Shown here piece after piece: positions 35,806 through 43,086 of a DNA stretch of 64,000 bases. The notes under the pieces were generated by a model that did not search any database, was not told the DNA's origin, and worked only from the letters and a program-made list of their open reading frames with translations. How positions within the stretch are numbered: the stretch's first letter is position 1; the number at the start of each line of letters is the position of its first letter. Source of the DNA: a bacterium. Its GTDB lineage: Bacteria > JAJVIF01 > JAGGVT01. The DNA is taken from assembly GCA_021157815.1 (NCBI GenBank), contig JAGGVT010000096.1, positions 1 to 64,000 of the forward strand, written 5' to 3'. A program made the position numbers and the translations under genes.

Positions 35806-36387
35806 TTATAGCGCGCCATGAATTAACATAACACACAATCTGGGCTGGCACCGTGGCTGGCACCGTGTCTGGCACCACGGAATCGTGCGACAATCCTCTA
35901 ATGCACCACCAAACCTGTATCCATGCGGGATAACATCATCATCCCGCAATCCGCAATGGAACGCCGCGCTGCTCCAGATGTAATCCTCGGCATATGCGAC
36001 AATCCCGGCGCGAACCGGATTCTGCTCAACATATCTCATGCAAAGCCACAGATGCTTTTCATCAAGCGCTGTGGAGAAAAAACGTCCCTGCCACAAATGT
36101 CCTCTCCATCCCTGCGATTTATTAACCGATTGCGAATGGCGCGAGTGAACAATATTTAACGTTCGCGCGAGACTGTCGATTTTACGGGGCGTTGCCACTA
36201 TATGCACATGGTTTGACATCAGGCAGTAGCCGTGAATCAGCAGATCATACCTGGCGGAATACTGTTTCAGCCAATTGAGATATAGCTTGCGGTCGGCATC
36301 GGAGAAGAAAACATTCTGGCGCCTGTTTCCGCGCTGTGTGATATGATGCGGCACATCTGTAATTACAATTCGAGGTATTCTTGGCAT
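35806..36387 (-). CDS. REP-associated Y1 transposase (RAYT-like)
   Basis: This 193-residue protein is of the Y1_Tnp/transposase-17 family. The start MPRIPRIVITDVPHHITQRG and NRRQNVFF are typical. The HuH metal site is MSNHVHIVA near residue 60, and WQGRFFSTALDE and MRYVEQNPVRAGIV with IWSSAAFH follow in the usual order. The catalytic Tyr is probably that of RYVEQNP. A GATAGGTG ribosome site precedes the ATG. Such enzymes move or maintain short palindromic REP repeats. The C-terminal residues CQTRCQPRCQP are encoded by the GGCTGGCACC repeat itself, and half of a GGGGACAG-type end lies upstream (36426-36444). Confidence 0.9.
   Translation of the reverse strand: MPRIPRIVITDVPHHITQRGNRRQNVFFSDADRKLYLNWLKQYSARYDLLIHGYCLMSNHVHIVATPRKIDSLARTLNIVHSRHSQSVNKSQGWRGHLWQGRFFSTALDEKHLWLCMRYVEQNPVRAGIVAYAEDYIWSSAAFHCGLRDDDVIPHGYRFGGALEDCRTIPWCQTRCQPRCQPRLCVMLIHGAL
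35842..35880 (+). repeat. GGCTGGCACC REP-like triplet inside the transposase gene
   Basis: Three units (GGGCTGGCACCG, TGGCTGGCACCG, TGTCTGGCACCA), the same repeat as at 8468-8503. Here it overlaps the last ~25 codons of the Y1 transposase gene. Confidence 0.8.
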
Positions 36388-36686
36388 GCACCTATCTTAT
36401 AACATCAGTCCTGAACTGTCAACAAAAAGGGCGCTGTCCCCTTTTTCATATTTGATTTCTTTCATCTCACAACTCCTTAATAAGAAATTCGTCAAACCAG
36501 TAGTACATTTTATTCTAAATGCGACTACATATTATTTTATCACAAATTATGAGCTCTGTTTCATTTCCCAAGTTCAAATACTTAGATGAAACCTCACTTT
36601 AACCCACAGATTCTGCTATAATGCCTCTCGATTTACGCAGCAACCCGGCATTACATACCTTATCAAAACTTGCGAAAGGTAAATTA

Positions 36687-36848
36687 ATGACAAACGATGA
36701 AACCGCGAAAAAAGAAGTCGAATGCCCGATGTGCGGAGGCATAAACATCGAGGAAATCAAACACGCCGAAAACAGCTACGGCACCTTTGTAACTATCTAT
36801 CTATGCAAGGATTGCGATGTTGAATTTGAAATCGAAATGCAAATGTAA
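36687..36848 (+). CDS. Small zinc-ribbon protein
   Basis: About 53 residues from the ATG at 36687; an upstream in-frame ATG at 36621 adds an unlikely leader. It contains two CxxC knuckles, CPMCGG near residue 12 and CKDCDV near 42, separated by NIEEIKHAENSYGTFVTIYL, which together make a small zinc ribbon. The tail is short and acidic. A weak AAGG lies upstream. Its stop codon is immediately followed by the GTG start of the periplasmic-binding-protein gene, so the two are probably co-transcribed. The partner is unknown; DNA, RNA or protein binding are all possible. Confidence 0.7.
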   Translation: MTNDETAKKEVECPMCGGINIEEIKHAENSYGTFVTIYLCKDCDVEFEIEMQM

Positions 36849-36849
36849 C

Positions 36850-37755
36850 GTGGCTGTTGAAAAGGTAGGGGCAACCCTTGTGTTTGCCATGATTTGCGCC
36901 TTATTCCTGTTTGGCTGCTGTCAAAACGATTCCGCTGACACAAAAAGCAGTCAGGATAATGAATCATTCAAAAATATCCCGCAGAAATACCATTCGATAC
37001 TGGCGGAATTTCAATCCAAATCGCCTGAGAGAATAATCTCGATTGCGCCATCCACAACTGAATTGCTGTATGAATACGGTGTAGGCGAATACCTTGTCGG
37101 CGCGACCATTCCTCACGATTACCCTCCTGAAGCTGCCGACCTGCCGTCCATCGGCGACATGTCGCTCGATTACGAAAGAATAATCGCTCTCCAACCCGAT
37201 TTGCTTATCGGCGAGGGAAACCTGTTCGCCGGAATGATTGAGAACATAAAGGATTTGGGAATACCGGTGCTGCTTTTTGATACTCGCTCGTTCCAGGAAC
37301 TCGCTGATGATTTACGTATTCTCGATATATTATTCAAGCGCGATATTACGAATGAATTAGTGGATGAAACCAAAAGGATACTCTCTACGATTCCCGAACC
37401 TGAAAACAAGCCCAAAGTCGCCGCGATAATCTCATCGACTCCGCTTATCCTTGCCGCGGGAGATTCATACCTGGTAAATCTTATAGGAATCGCGGGCGGG
37501 GAGAGTATAACATCTGACACACCCGGCGATTATATTACACTCTCAAAAGAGGATATGATTCTGCTTAATCCGGATGTAATAATCTACACATTTGATGGAA
37601 TCCGAAATGATCTGCTGCAGGACAAAGCCCTGTCAGGAATTGAGGCAATAAAAAATGACCGGATCATAAAGGTTGACCCGGACATTGTTCTTCGACCAAC
37701 TCTAAGGTCACTACGCGTTGGCGCAATGACTCTAAGAAACCTCTTTAAAAAATGA
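36850..37755 (+). CDS. BtuF/FecB-type ABC transporter substrate-binding lipoprotein
   Basis: About 301 residues if the GTG at 36850 is used, directly after the zinc-ribbon stop; an ATG at 36817 overlaps that gene. The signal peptide ends ALFLFGCCQNDS, with a lipobox. The mature protein is a helical-backbone periplasmic binding protein: PERIISIAPSTTELLYEYGV, then LPSIGDMSLDYERIIALQPD, then LIGIAGGESITSD and ILLNPDVIIYTF. This resembles cobalamin- or iron-siderophore-binding proteins, BtuF in particular. No permease, ATPase, outer-membrane receptor or cobalamin riboswitch was found nearby, so it would have to use a transporter encoded elsewhere. The ligand is unproven. Confidence 0.8.
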   Translation: MAVEKVGATLVFAMICALFLFGCCQNDSADTKSSQDNESFKNIPQKYHSILAEFQSKSPERIISIAPSTTELLYEYGVGEYLVGATIPHDYPPEAADLPSIGDMSLDYERIIALQPDLLIGEGNLFAGMIENIKDLGIPVLLFDTRSFQELADDLRILDILFKRDITNELVDETKRILSTIPEPENKPKVAAIISSTPLILAAGDSYLVNLIGIAGGESITSDTPGDYITLSKEDMILLNPDVIIYTFDGIRNDLLQDKALSGIEAIKNDRIIKVDPDIVLRPTLRSLRVGAMTLRNLFKK

Positions 37756-37757
37756 TA

Positions 37758-37788
37758 AAAATCACCCGGTTGATCGACCAGGCGATTT
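37758..37788. terminator. Hairpin between convergent genes, probable bidirectional terminator
   Basis: An imperfect stem (AAATCACCCGGT / ACCAGGCGATTT) with a 6-base loop has A-rich sequence on the left and T/A-rich sequence on the right. It lies between the substrate-binding gene (plus) and the XRE gene (minus). Confidence 0.6.
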
Positions 37789-37826
37789 AATATCATAATA
37801 CACACAAAGGGATCCCCTCAAACTCG

Positions 37827-38045
37827 TTATACGACCTCGTGAACTTTCCTTCTCCGTCCTTCTTCCGGGAAAAGGTCCTTGGGAGTGCATTTAAGCGCTC
37901 GTGCAAGTTTCTGTTTTGTGAGATCCATAGGAGTAGAGAGAGAGTTCTCAATGAAGCTAATCGTAACCTGACTAACTCCTGACTTCTCAGCTAATTCCTT
38001 CTGAGTCATCAGCTTCTTTATTCTGAACTCTCGAAGGTTATTCAT
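37827..38045 (-). CDS. XRE-family DNA-binding regulator
   Basis: This 72-residue protein is almost entirely a helix-turn-helix domain: NLREFRIKKLMTQKELAEKS, then GVSQVTISFIENSLSTP, then LARALKCTPKDLFPEE. The recognition helix is SQVTISFIENS. The ATG at 38045 has a strong AAGGAGAG site, which favours it over the upstream ATG at 38075. Small one-domain XRE proteins are often antitoxins, phage-type repressors or local regulators. There is no toxin gene beside it. The target operator is not apparent. Confidence 0.85.
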   Translation of the reverse strand: MNNLREFRIKKLMTQKELAEKSGVSQVTISFIENSLSTPMDLTKQKLARALKCTPKDLFPEEGRRRKVHEVV

Positions 38046-38418
38046 CTTTTCTCTCCTTAAAATCGATGAATTCAAGTTTTATCTTTAAAGAGCCGCTCAT
38101 CCCTGAGCGACGAATTAAGATCATACATTGCTCACTCAATTATAATATCCATATGCCATCTTCAATTGTTTCATCAAATCCAAATAATCTCGAAGTTTTT
38201 TTATCTTTCTTTTCATACCGCAATTCACCTTATTATCCACTGCCGGACTTACTGCTTCCGGCATCCCTCACATATTTTAGTTTCGTAATCAATCCTATTG
38301 ATTTCAATCAATACTACTGCTTACATATACTATTGTCGGCTTCCCGAACATAAATATTTAGTCTGATTCATAATATTTCAGAAATATTTAACCTTATTAA
38401 CCCATTCCCTGTCCCAAA

Positions 38419-38633
38419 GGGTTATAGAGGGTGTCGGGAAAGGTTGCTTTTGTATCTTATCCCCCCCTTAATCCCCCCGCGAGCGGGGGGAGATTTTTTT
38501 GCATTTGTAAACAATATATCTGGTATATGCACTTGCGAAGGGGAGAGGCAATATTCTCCCTCCCCGTTCGCGGGGAGGGCTGGGGTGGGGGCTTCTTGTT
38601 TGCGATGCCTTTTCCGACACGCTCTATAACCCT
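38419..38633. repeat. GTGTCGGGAAAG element, copy 2
   Basis: The ends GGGTTATAGAGGGTGTCGGG and CCGACACGCTCTATAACCC form an inverted repeat of about 20 bases. Inside lie two strong small hairpins (CCCCCCGCGAGCGGGGGG near 38475, and CTCCCTCCCCGTTCGCGGGG near 38558) and no gene. The ends match the element at 32898-33101. The remainder of 38076-38733 is AT-rich, with no gene or clear signal. Confidence 0.8.
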
Positions 38634-38733
38634 CTGACGCCAACCTATTTCCTGATGATATCTTTATCGTAACCAGCCATTCTGGTATACTTCTTGTATC
38701 CAAATCCGGGGGACGGTTTGGTATGTTTAAATT

Positions 38734-39711
38734 ATGGTTGTTCAACTGATTATAACGATTATTCTTGCAGCGGGAATATCATTCCTGGTAACTCCGCGAC
38801 TGATTCACTTCTGCCACCAGAAGAAACTGCTGGCAACCCCAGATGGTCGCCGTAAGCATGAAAAACCGATTCCAAACCTGGGTGGCTTTTCTATATATAT
38901 AGGATTCCTTTTTGCGCTCCTGGTAGCTTTCCCATTTTTATCTGATTCCCTCAAACAATATCCCTCGTTTATATTCGGAATTCTCGGAACAGTAATCGCC
39001 GGCGGATTGTGTTTTATAATGGGGCTTTTTGATGATCTCTTCGAGCTCAAAGCCGGCACAAAAATCCTTTTCCAGGCGGCGATTGCCGCATGCCTGGTTA
39101 TCTTCGGAGTCAGAATCGGATTCATCAGCAGTCCCGGCGATGGCATGATATTTCTCCCGATGTGGATATCCGCGATAGTAACAATTTTCTGGGTTGTCGC
39201 CGTGATGAACGCTATCAACTTCAGCGATGGCCTGGATGGCCTTGCGAGCGGAATAAGCCTGATAGCCGGAATTGTTTTCCTTGTGATTGCATTATCGCGC
39301 ACCGAACCTCTCAAAGCGGAGGTTCCGGCGTTTCTGTCCGCCGCGATGATTGGCGCGATTGTCGGATTTCTGCCGTTTAATTTCCCAAAAGCGCGCATTT
39401 TCCTCGGCGATTCGGGAAGCCAGCTGCTCGGGCTTCTCCTCGCGACAATCTCGATTCTCGGAGCGTTCAAAGGGCCCGTACTAATCGCGGTTGGAATTCC
39501 AATTCTCGTTCTCGGCATACCGCTTCTCGACACATCCCTCGCGATTCTGCGAAGAAGCATCAAAGGCAAAAAGATATACGAACCCGATGATGAGCATCTC
39601 CATCACGCGCTTGTAAAAAAAGGATTCACCCCCATCCAAACTGTTCTTATTCTTTGCGCGATAACCATTGTCCTTGGCGCTGTAGCGATTAGCGTATCGG
39701 GTTGCAATTAA
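38734..39711 (+). CDS. WecA/MraY-type glycosyl-1-phosphate transferase
   Basis: This 325-residue polytopic membrane protein, with about ten helices, is of the glycosyltransferase-4 family. It transfers a sugar-1-phosphate to undecaprenyl phosphate on the inner face of the membrane. Motifs: TPDGRRKHEKPIPNLGG near residue 33, GLFDDLFELKAGTKILFQ (DDxxx substrate site) near 92, NAINFSDGLDGLASGISLIA near 157, FLGDSGSQLLGLLLA near 225, and EHLHHALVKKGFT (the HxHH-like loop) near 287. The last feature fits WecA/TagO-type UDP-GlcNAc transferases rather than MraY. It starts lipid-linked surface-polysaccharide assembly. No glycosyltransferases lie nearby. Confidence 0.9.
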   Translation: MVVQLIITIILAAGISFLVTPRLIHFCHQKKLLATPDGRRKHEKPIPNLGGFSIYIGFLFALLVAFPFLSDSLKQYPSFIFGILGTVIAGGLCFIMGLFDDLFELKAGTKILFQAAIAACLVIFGVRIGFISSPGDGMIFLPMWISAIVTIFWVVAVMNAINFSDGLDGLASGISLIAGIVFLVIALSRTEPLKAEVPAFLSAAMIGAIVGFLPFNFPKARIFLGDSGSQLLGLLLATISILGAFKGPVLIAVGIPILVLGIPLLDTSLAILRRSIKGKKIYEPDDEHLHHALVKKGFTPIQTVLILCAITIVLGAVAISVSGCN

Positions 39712-39753
39712 ACGCTCAAACCAAACACCTGTATTTCCTTAAAAATCTCTAAA

Positions 39754-39826
39754 GTCAACTAAGATTAGTCCGTTGATCTTATTTACCATTTTGTCAACTA
39801 AGATTAGTCCGCTGATCTTAATTGAC
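39754..39826. repeat. Two direct repeats with internal dyads, possible operator
   Basis: Two copies of GTCAACTAAGATTAGTCCG plus TTGATCTTA (or CTGATCTTA) start at 39754 and 39793. Each copy holds an imperfect dyad (TAAGAT / ATCTTA), and the right copy extends to TGTCAA … TTGACA. They lie about 105-175 bases before the lipoprotein start at 39931 and could bind a regulator. The spacing, 39 bases start to start, is roughly four helical turns. Confidence 0.5.
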
Positions 39827-39930
39827 ATATCTCACACAACCAAAACCACGATTAAACTATCCCAATAAATGATATATACTGTGGAGGATTACCTGACTTT
39901 TACCAATCTCGATTTCGAGTGTAATTGAAC

Positions 39931-42777
39931 ATGCATAAAACATACACCATTCTTATCTGCCTTACATTGCTAATCATCCTGATCGGATGCTCTAAAGACG
40001 CATCGCCACTGGCTCCATCCATGACAAATGGCGTTTCGCCGGAATTCAATCCGCAACTGGCTGTCAGTGATTATGCCCCATCAGGAATCATCTCCGGCGG
40101 AATGAGCGCACTGGGACTGTATCAGGCTCACATAAACACTGACACTTTATCCGGAGAATTAATCCCTTTTAGAACATCCGCGTTAACCGATTCACTCGAA
40201 ATCGTGGATATCACAAATTTCCTCACAATGGCTCCATGCGTTGACTGTGTCAAACTCGACTCAATCGGCCTCGATGCGAAAGGAAACATCTCACTAAGAA
40301 TCGGGATAAAGCACCCATTCGACGCTCCCGATTTGGAGGGTGAAATATCCGGCGCAAATCGCGCCGACCTGCATATTTTCAACATCGAGGGCACAATAAT
40401 CGGCGACAGCGGATTGCCGTTTGAATTCACCGAACTCGGCGAAACAATCGACTCCTTCCGTCTTATCAACGCTGACGGCTACTCGAAATATCTCGACCAA
40501 ACTCTGGAAACCGTATTCCCATCAACCGCGACAATCCACCCGTATATCCTTCACTTCGATGACTACACCCTCGGCAATTTCGATCCCGCATCGGCAACCG
40601 GTTTTTCCGATGTCATCACACCAACCGGAAACCTTGTCATGGCGATGGGTGCGGATTACGATTTCAAAAACTATGTTTTTTCATACCCGTCAGGCGGCAA
40701 TCTCGATTTTATCTTCGCGGTTGGATGCTCCTTTGGGGTAAGTGTCGAATCATGGGAAGGTCGTCTGGAACCGGAATACAGAATACCGCAGTTCAACAAA
40801 AAAGCCGCGAGTGAAATAGATGTCAGAGTAACCGACTGGAGTTTCATCGCAGGCGATACCGAATCAACGGTATCAATCGAGGTCGATGTCATGGATATCA
40901 ACCACGGTGTTGCTGTCGGCGAGGCTCTGGATGAAATGGCGCATGACAGTTCAGTTGCTCAAATCGCTCTGGACATCCCCGGATTCCTCCTTGAGCAATT
41001 TTCAGCCACCGACCCGGAACCGAAAAACACAATCGACCATGTCAGAACCGACCCGTACATATTTGAAATCACACTTACCAACACAGCCGGCGGAACTCAG
41101 GCGGCATATCCAGCGCTTCTAAAAGTAACAGACTCATATCCGCCGGCATCGAACACTCATCCTTATCTTACTGGAATGGATGGTCTTGCGCGCATTGAAC
41201 CCGGCGCATCATCCACTTTCGACAGCCTTTTTGTAATTGATGAATTCGCGACATATCTCGCTTTCATACTCGCCGAACCCGGCGCAGAACCAACATGCCA
41301 AATCACAACCGACCCATCTCCGGCGGAAGTCGAACAGGGAACCGCGATTGAATTTGACGCTTCCGGGTCAATCGATGACGGTATAATCGAAACCTACGAA
41401 TGGGATTTCGACTATGACGATGTTACTTTCAATTCCGAAGCATCAGGCGCGGTTATAAGCAGATTTATCTGCGTTCCCGGAACTCACACTGTCGCAGTCA
41501 AACTCACAGATGATGAATTGGATTCAAGCATCTGCACCGTTGATGTCACAATCACCGCCGATGACGGCGCAATCGAGGGTTTCGCCGCGGATCAGAAAAT
41601 CCTTGGCGCCACTTCACTGGAACCGTTTATCCTGAACACATCGAACCGCGCAATCGCCGCGTGGAAAAACAATCTCTACATCGTGATGAACAGCAACCTT
41701 CCAACAGACGCATCCGAAAATATCTTCTTCATGCGTTCAACGGATTTGGGAATCACATGGGAAACTCCCATTCAGCTGACATCATATCCAGCCGCTGATG
41801 AAGCATGGGCAAGGGAAGCAAATCTGGCTATTGGCAAAAACACAGGTGATATTTTCATCCAGTTCCAATCCGACTGGAAAAGCTACGACGCGACCGGCAA
41901 TTACAAATACGACGTTTTCTTCACGATGAGTTCCGATGAGGGCGTAACATTTACCGGCCCGGTTCAGGTAAACGATGACTCTCCGGGAGCATCCGACCAG
42001 CTTGCGGGTTCAATCGCTGTCGATGATTCAACCTCGCCATCGATAATTTACATCGCTTATGAAAATCGCGAAGATGCGAACGATTTTAATATCTTCTCAG
42101 CGACAGCATTATCAAATGACACTTCAACATGGGCAATCACTCAAATCGACAATGACACCGTTTTGAAATCGATGCACCCCGCCATTTATGTCAATCCGAC
42201 CGACAGTTCAGTCAATGTCGCATGGGTTGACCCTGTAAATCTTGGCGGCACAGGGCAAATTCTGTTCGACCGCTCAATCGATAACGCTGCAACCTGGGGC
42301 GATGACATCAGTATTTTCACCGTTTCATCAAACAACGGCCCATTCGAAACCTGCCTCGCAATCGCGCCATCAAGCGGAATCCCGGGCGTTATCTGGCGCG
42401 ATGTTGACACCGGCGACTCCACATGTTTCCACAGATTCGCCATAGCCGAATCCGCAGACGGCGCCACATGGACAGCGCCTGTAAATCTCACCGATGGCGG
42501 AACGAAATACTGCTGGTCGGGAACTCTCGATGTTTCCTCCGATGGCCGATGGTTCGCCGTACTCGAGCAGGACATCACCCACGACACCGACTGGAAAGCC
42601 ATGTTTACCGAATCATCCGACGGAATCACATGGACAACTCCCGTTCAGGTCGATGATGAAAACAAGGTTTTCGGACTTTCAATGGTGTTGGATGACTGCA
42701 ACACGGTGCATGTAATCTGGGGTGACGTCAGGGAAGACGGCGTAAACAACGAATTATTTTACGACTTCGGAAGTTAA
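39931..42777 (+). CDS. Lipoprotein: PCxDC module, PKD domain, Asp-box propeller
   Basis: About 948 residues from the ATG at 39931; a TTG at 39925 is possible. The lipoprotein signal is LIILIGCSKDAS. The shared module (~35-300) has GMSALGLYQAHIN, MAPCVDCVKLDSIGLDA, KHPFDAPD, GANRADLHIFNIEG and RIPQFNKKAASEI. A PKD-like domain (~460-550) reads IEFDASGSIDDGIIETYEWD. The C-terminal propeller (~560-948) holds Asp boxes MRSTDLGITW, MSSDEGVTF, SIDNAATW and SSDGITW, and ends with VHVIWGDVREDG. It is a close paralogue of the next gene; the two are about half identical by eye. It is probably a surface binding protein. No sialidase catalytic set is evident. Confidence 0.85.
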   Translation: MHKTYTILICLTLLIILIGCSKDASPLAPSMTNGVSPEFNPQLAVSDYAPSGIISGGMSALGLYQAHINTDTLSGELIPFRTSALTDSLEIVDITNFLTMAPCVDCVKLDSIGLDAKGNISLRIGIKHPFDAPDLEGEISGANRADLHIFNIEGTIIGDSGLPFEFTELGETIDSFRLINADGYSKYLDQTLETVFPSTATIHPYILHFDDYTLGNFDPASATGFSDVITPTGNLVMAMGADYDFKNYVFSYPSGGNLDFIFAVGCSFGVSVESWEGRLEPEYRIPQFNKKAASEIDVRVTDWSFIAGDTESTVSIEVDVMDINHGVAVGEALDEMAHDSSVAQIALDIPGFLLEQFSATDPEPKNTIDHVRTDPYIFEITLTNTAGGTQAAYPALLKVTDSYPPASNTHPYLTGMDGLARIEPGASSTFDSLFVIDEFATYLAFILAEPGAEPTCQITTDPSPAEVEQGTAIEFDASGSIDDGIIETYEWDFDYDDVTFNSEASGAVISRFICVPGTHTVAVKLTDDELDSSICTVDVTITADDGAIEGFAADQKILGATSLEPFILNTSNRAIAAWKNNLYIVMNSNLPTDASENIFFMRSTDLGITWETPIQLTSYPAADEAWAREANLAIGKNTGDIFIQFQSDWKSYDATGNYKYDVFFTMSSDEGVTFTGPVQVNDDSPGASDQLAGSIAVDDSTSPSIIYIAYENREDANDFNIFSATALSNDTSTWAITQIDNDTVLKSMHPAIYVNPTDSSVNVAWVDPVNLGGTGQILFDRSIDNAATWGDDISIFTVSSNNGPFETCLAIAPSSGIPGVIWRDVDTGDSTCFHRFAIAESADGATWTAPVNLTDGGTKYCWSGTLDVSSDGRWFAVLEQDITHDTDWKAMFTESSDGITWTTPVQVDDENKVFGLSMVLDDCNTVHVIWGDVREDGVNNELFYDFGS

Positions 42778-43086
42778 CGAAAACAGCCTCGCCTAAGTCA
42801 GTTTCTTCAACAGCTCCTCACGGGTCAACATTGATTTACCGATAAATAACTAGCACGGCTGGCACCACGGGTGTCCCTTTAATATACTATTGTATAACCT
42901 ACGATTAAATTTGGTGCCGACTGCCAAAATGACCAAATTCTCACTTAACACACCAAAGATTCACAAGTCAATATTGATTTACCGGCTAATATTAAATATA
43001 CTTTAATCTCTATTAATTGATGCAGTATCCTGAGGGTTCAACGGATCTATACTTTTCCACATTCGCTCAAACACGCGAGGTGACTT
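42778..43086. other. Intergenic region between paralogous lipoprotein genes
   Basis: 309 bases without a gene. A single GGCTGGCACC REP-like unit lies at 42854-42871. A loosely repeated tract, GTCAACATTGATTTACCG at 42826 and GTCAATATTGATTTACCG near 42967, flanks it. The latter may be duplication remains from the tandem copying of the two genes. Confidence 0.5.

Noticed and set aside
36386-36589. Open frame of 67 codons next to the Y1 transposase
   Set aside because: It overlaps a repeat end, its product has no recognisable domain, and its composition looks like AT-rich noise.
36850-37755. Cobalamin riboswitch upstream of the BtuF-like gene
   Set aside because: The region before the gene is the zinc-ribbon coding sequence, and none of the conserved riboswitch boxes was found.
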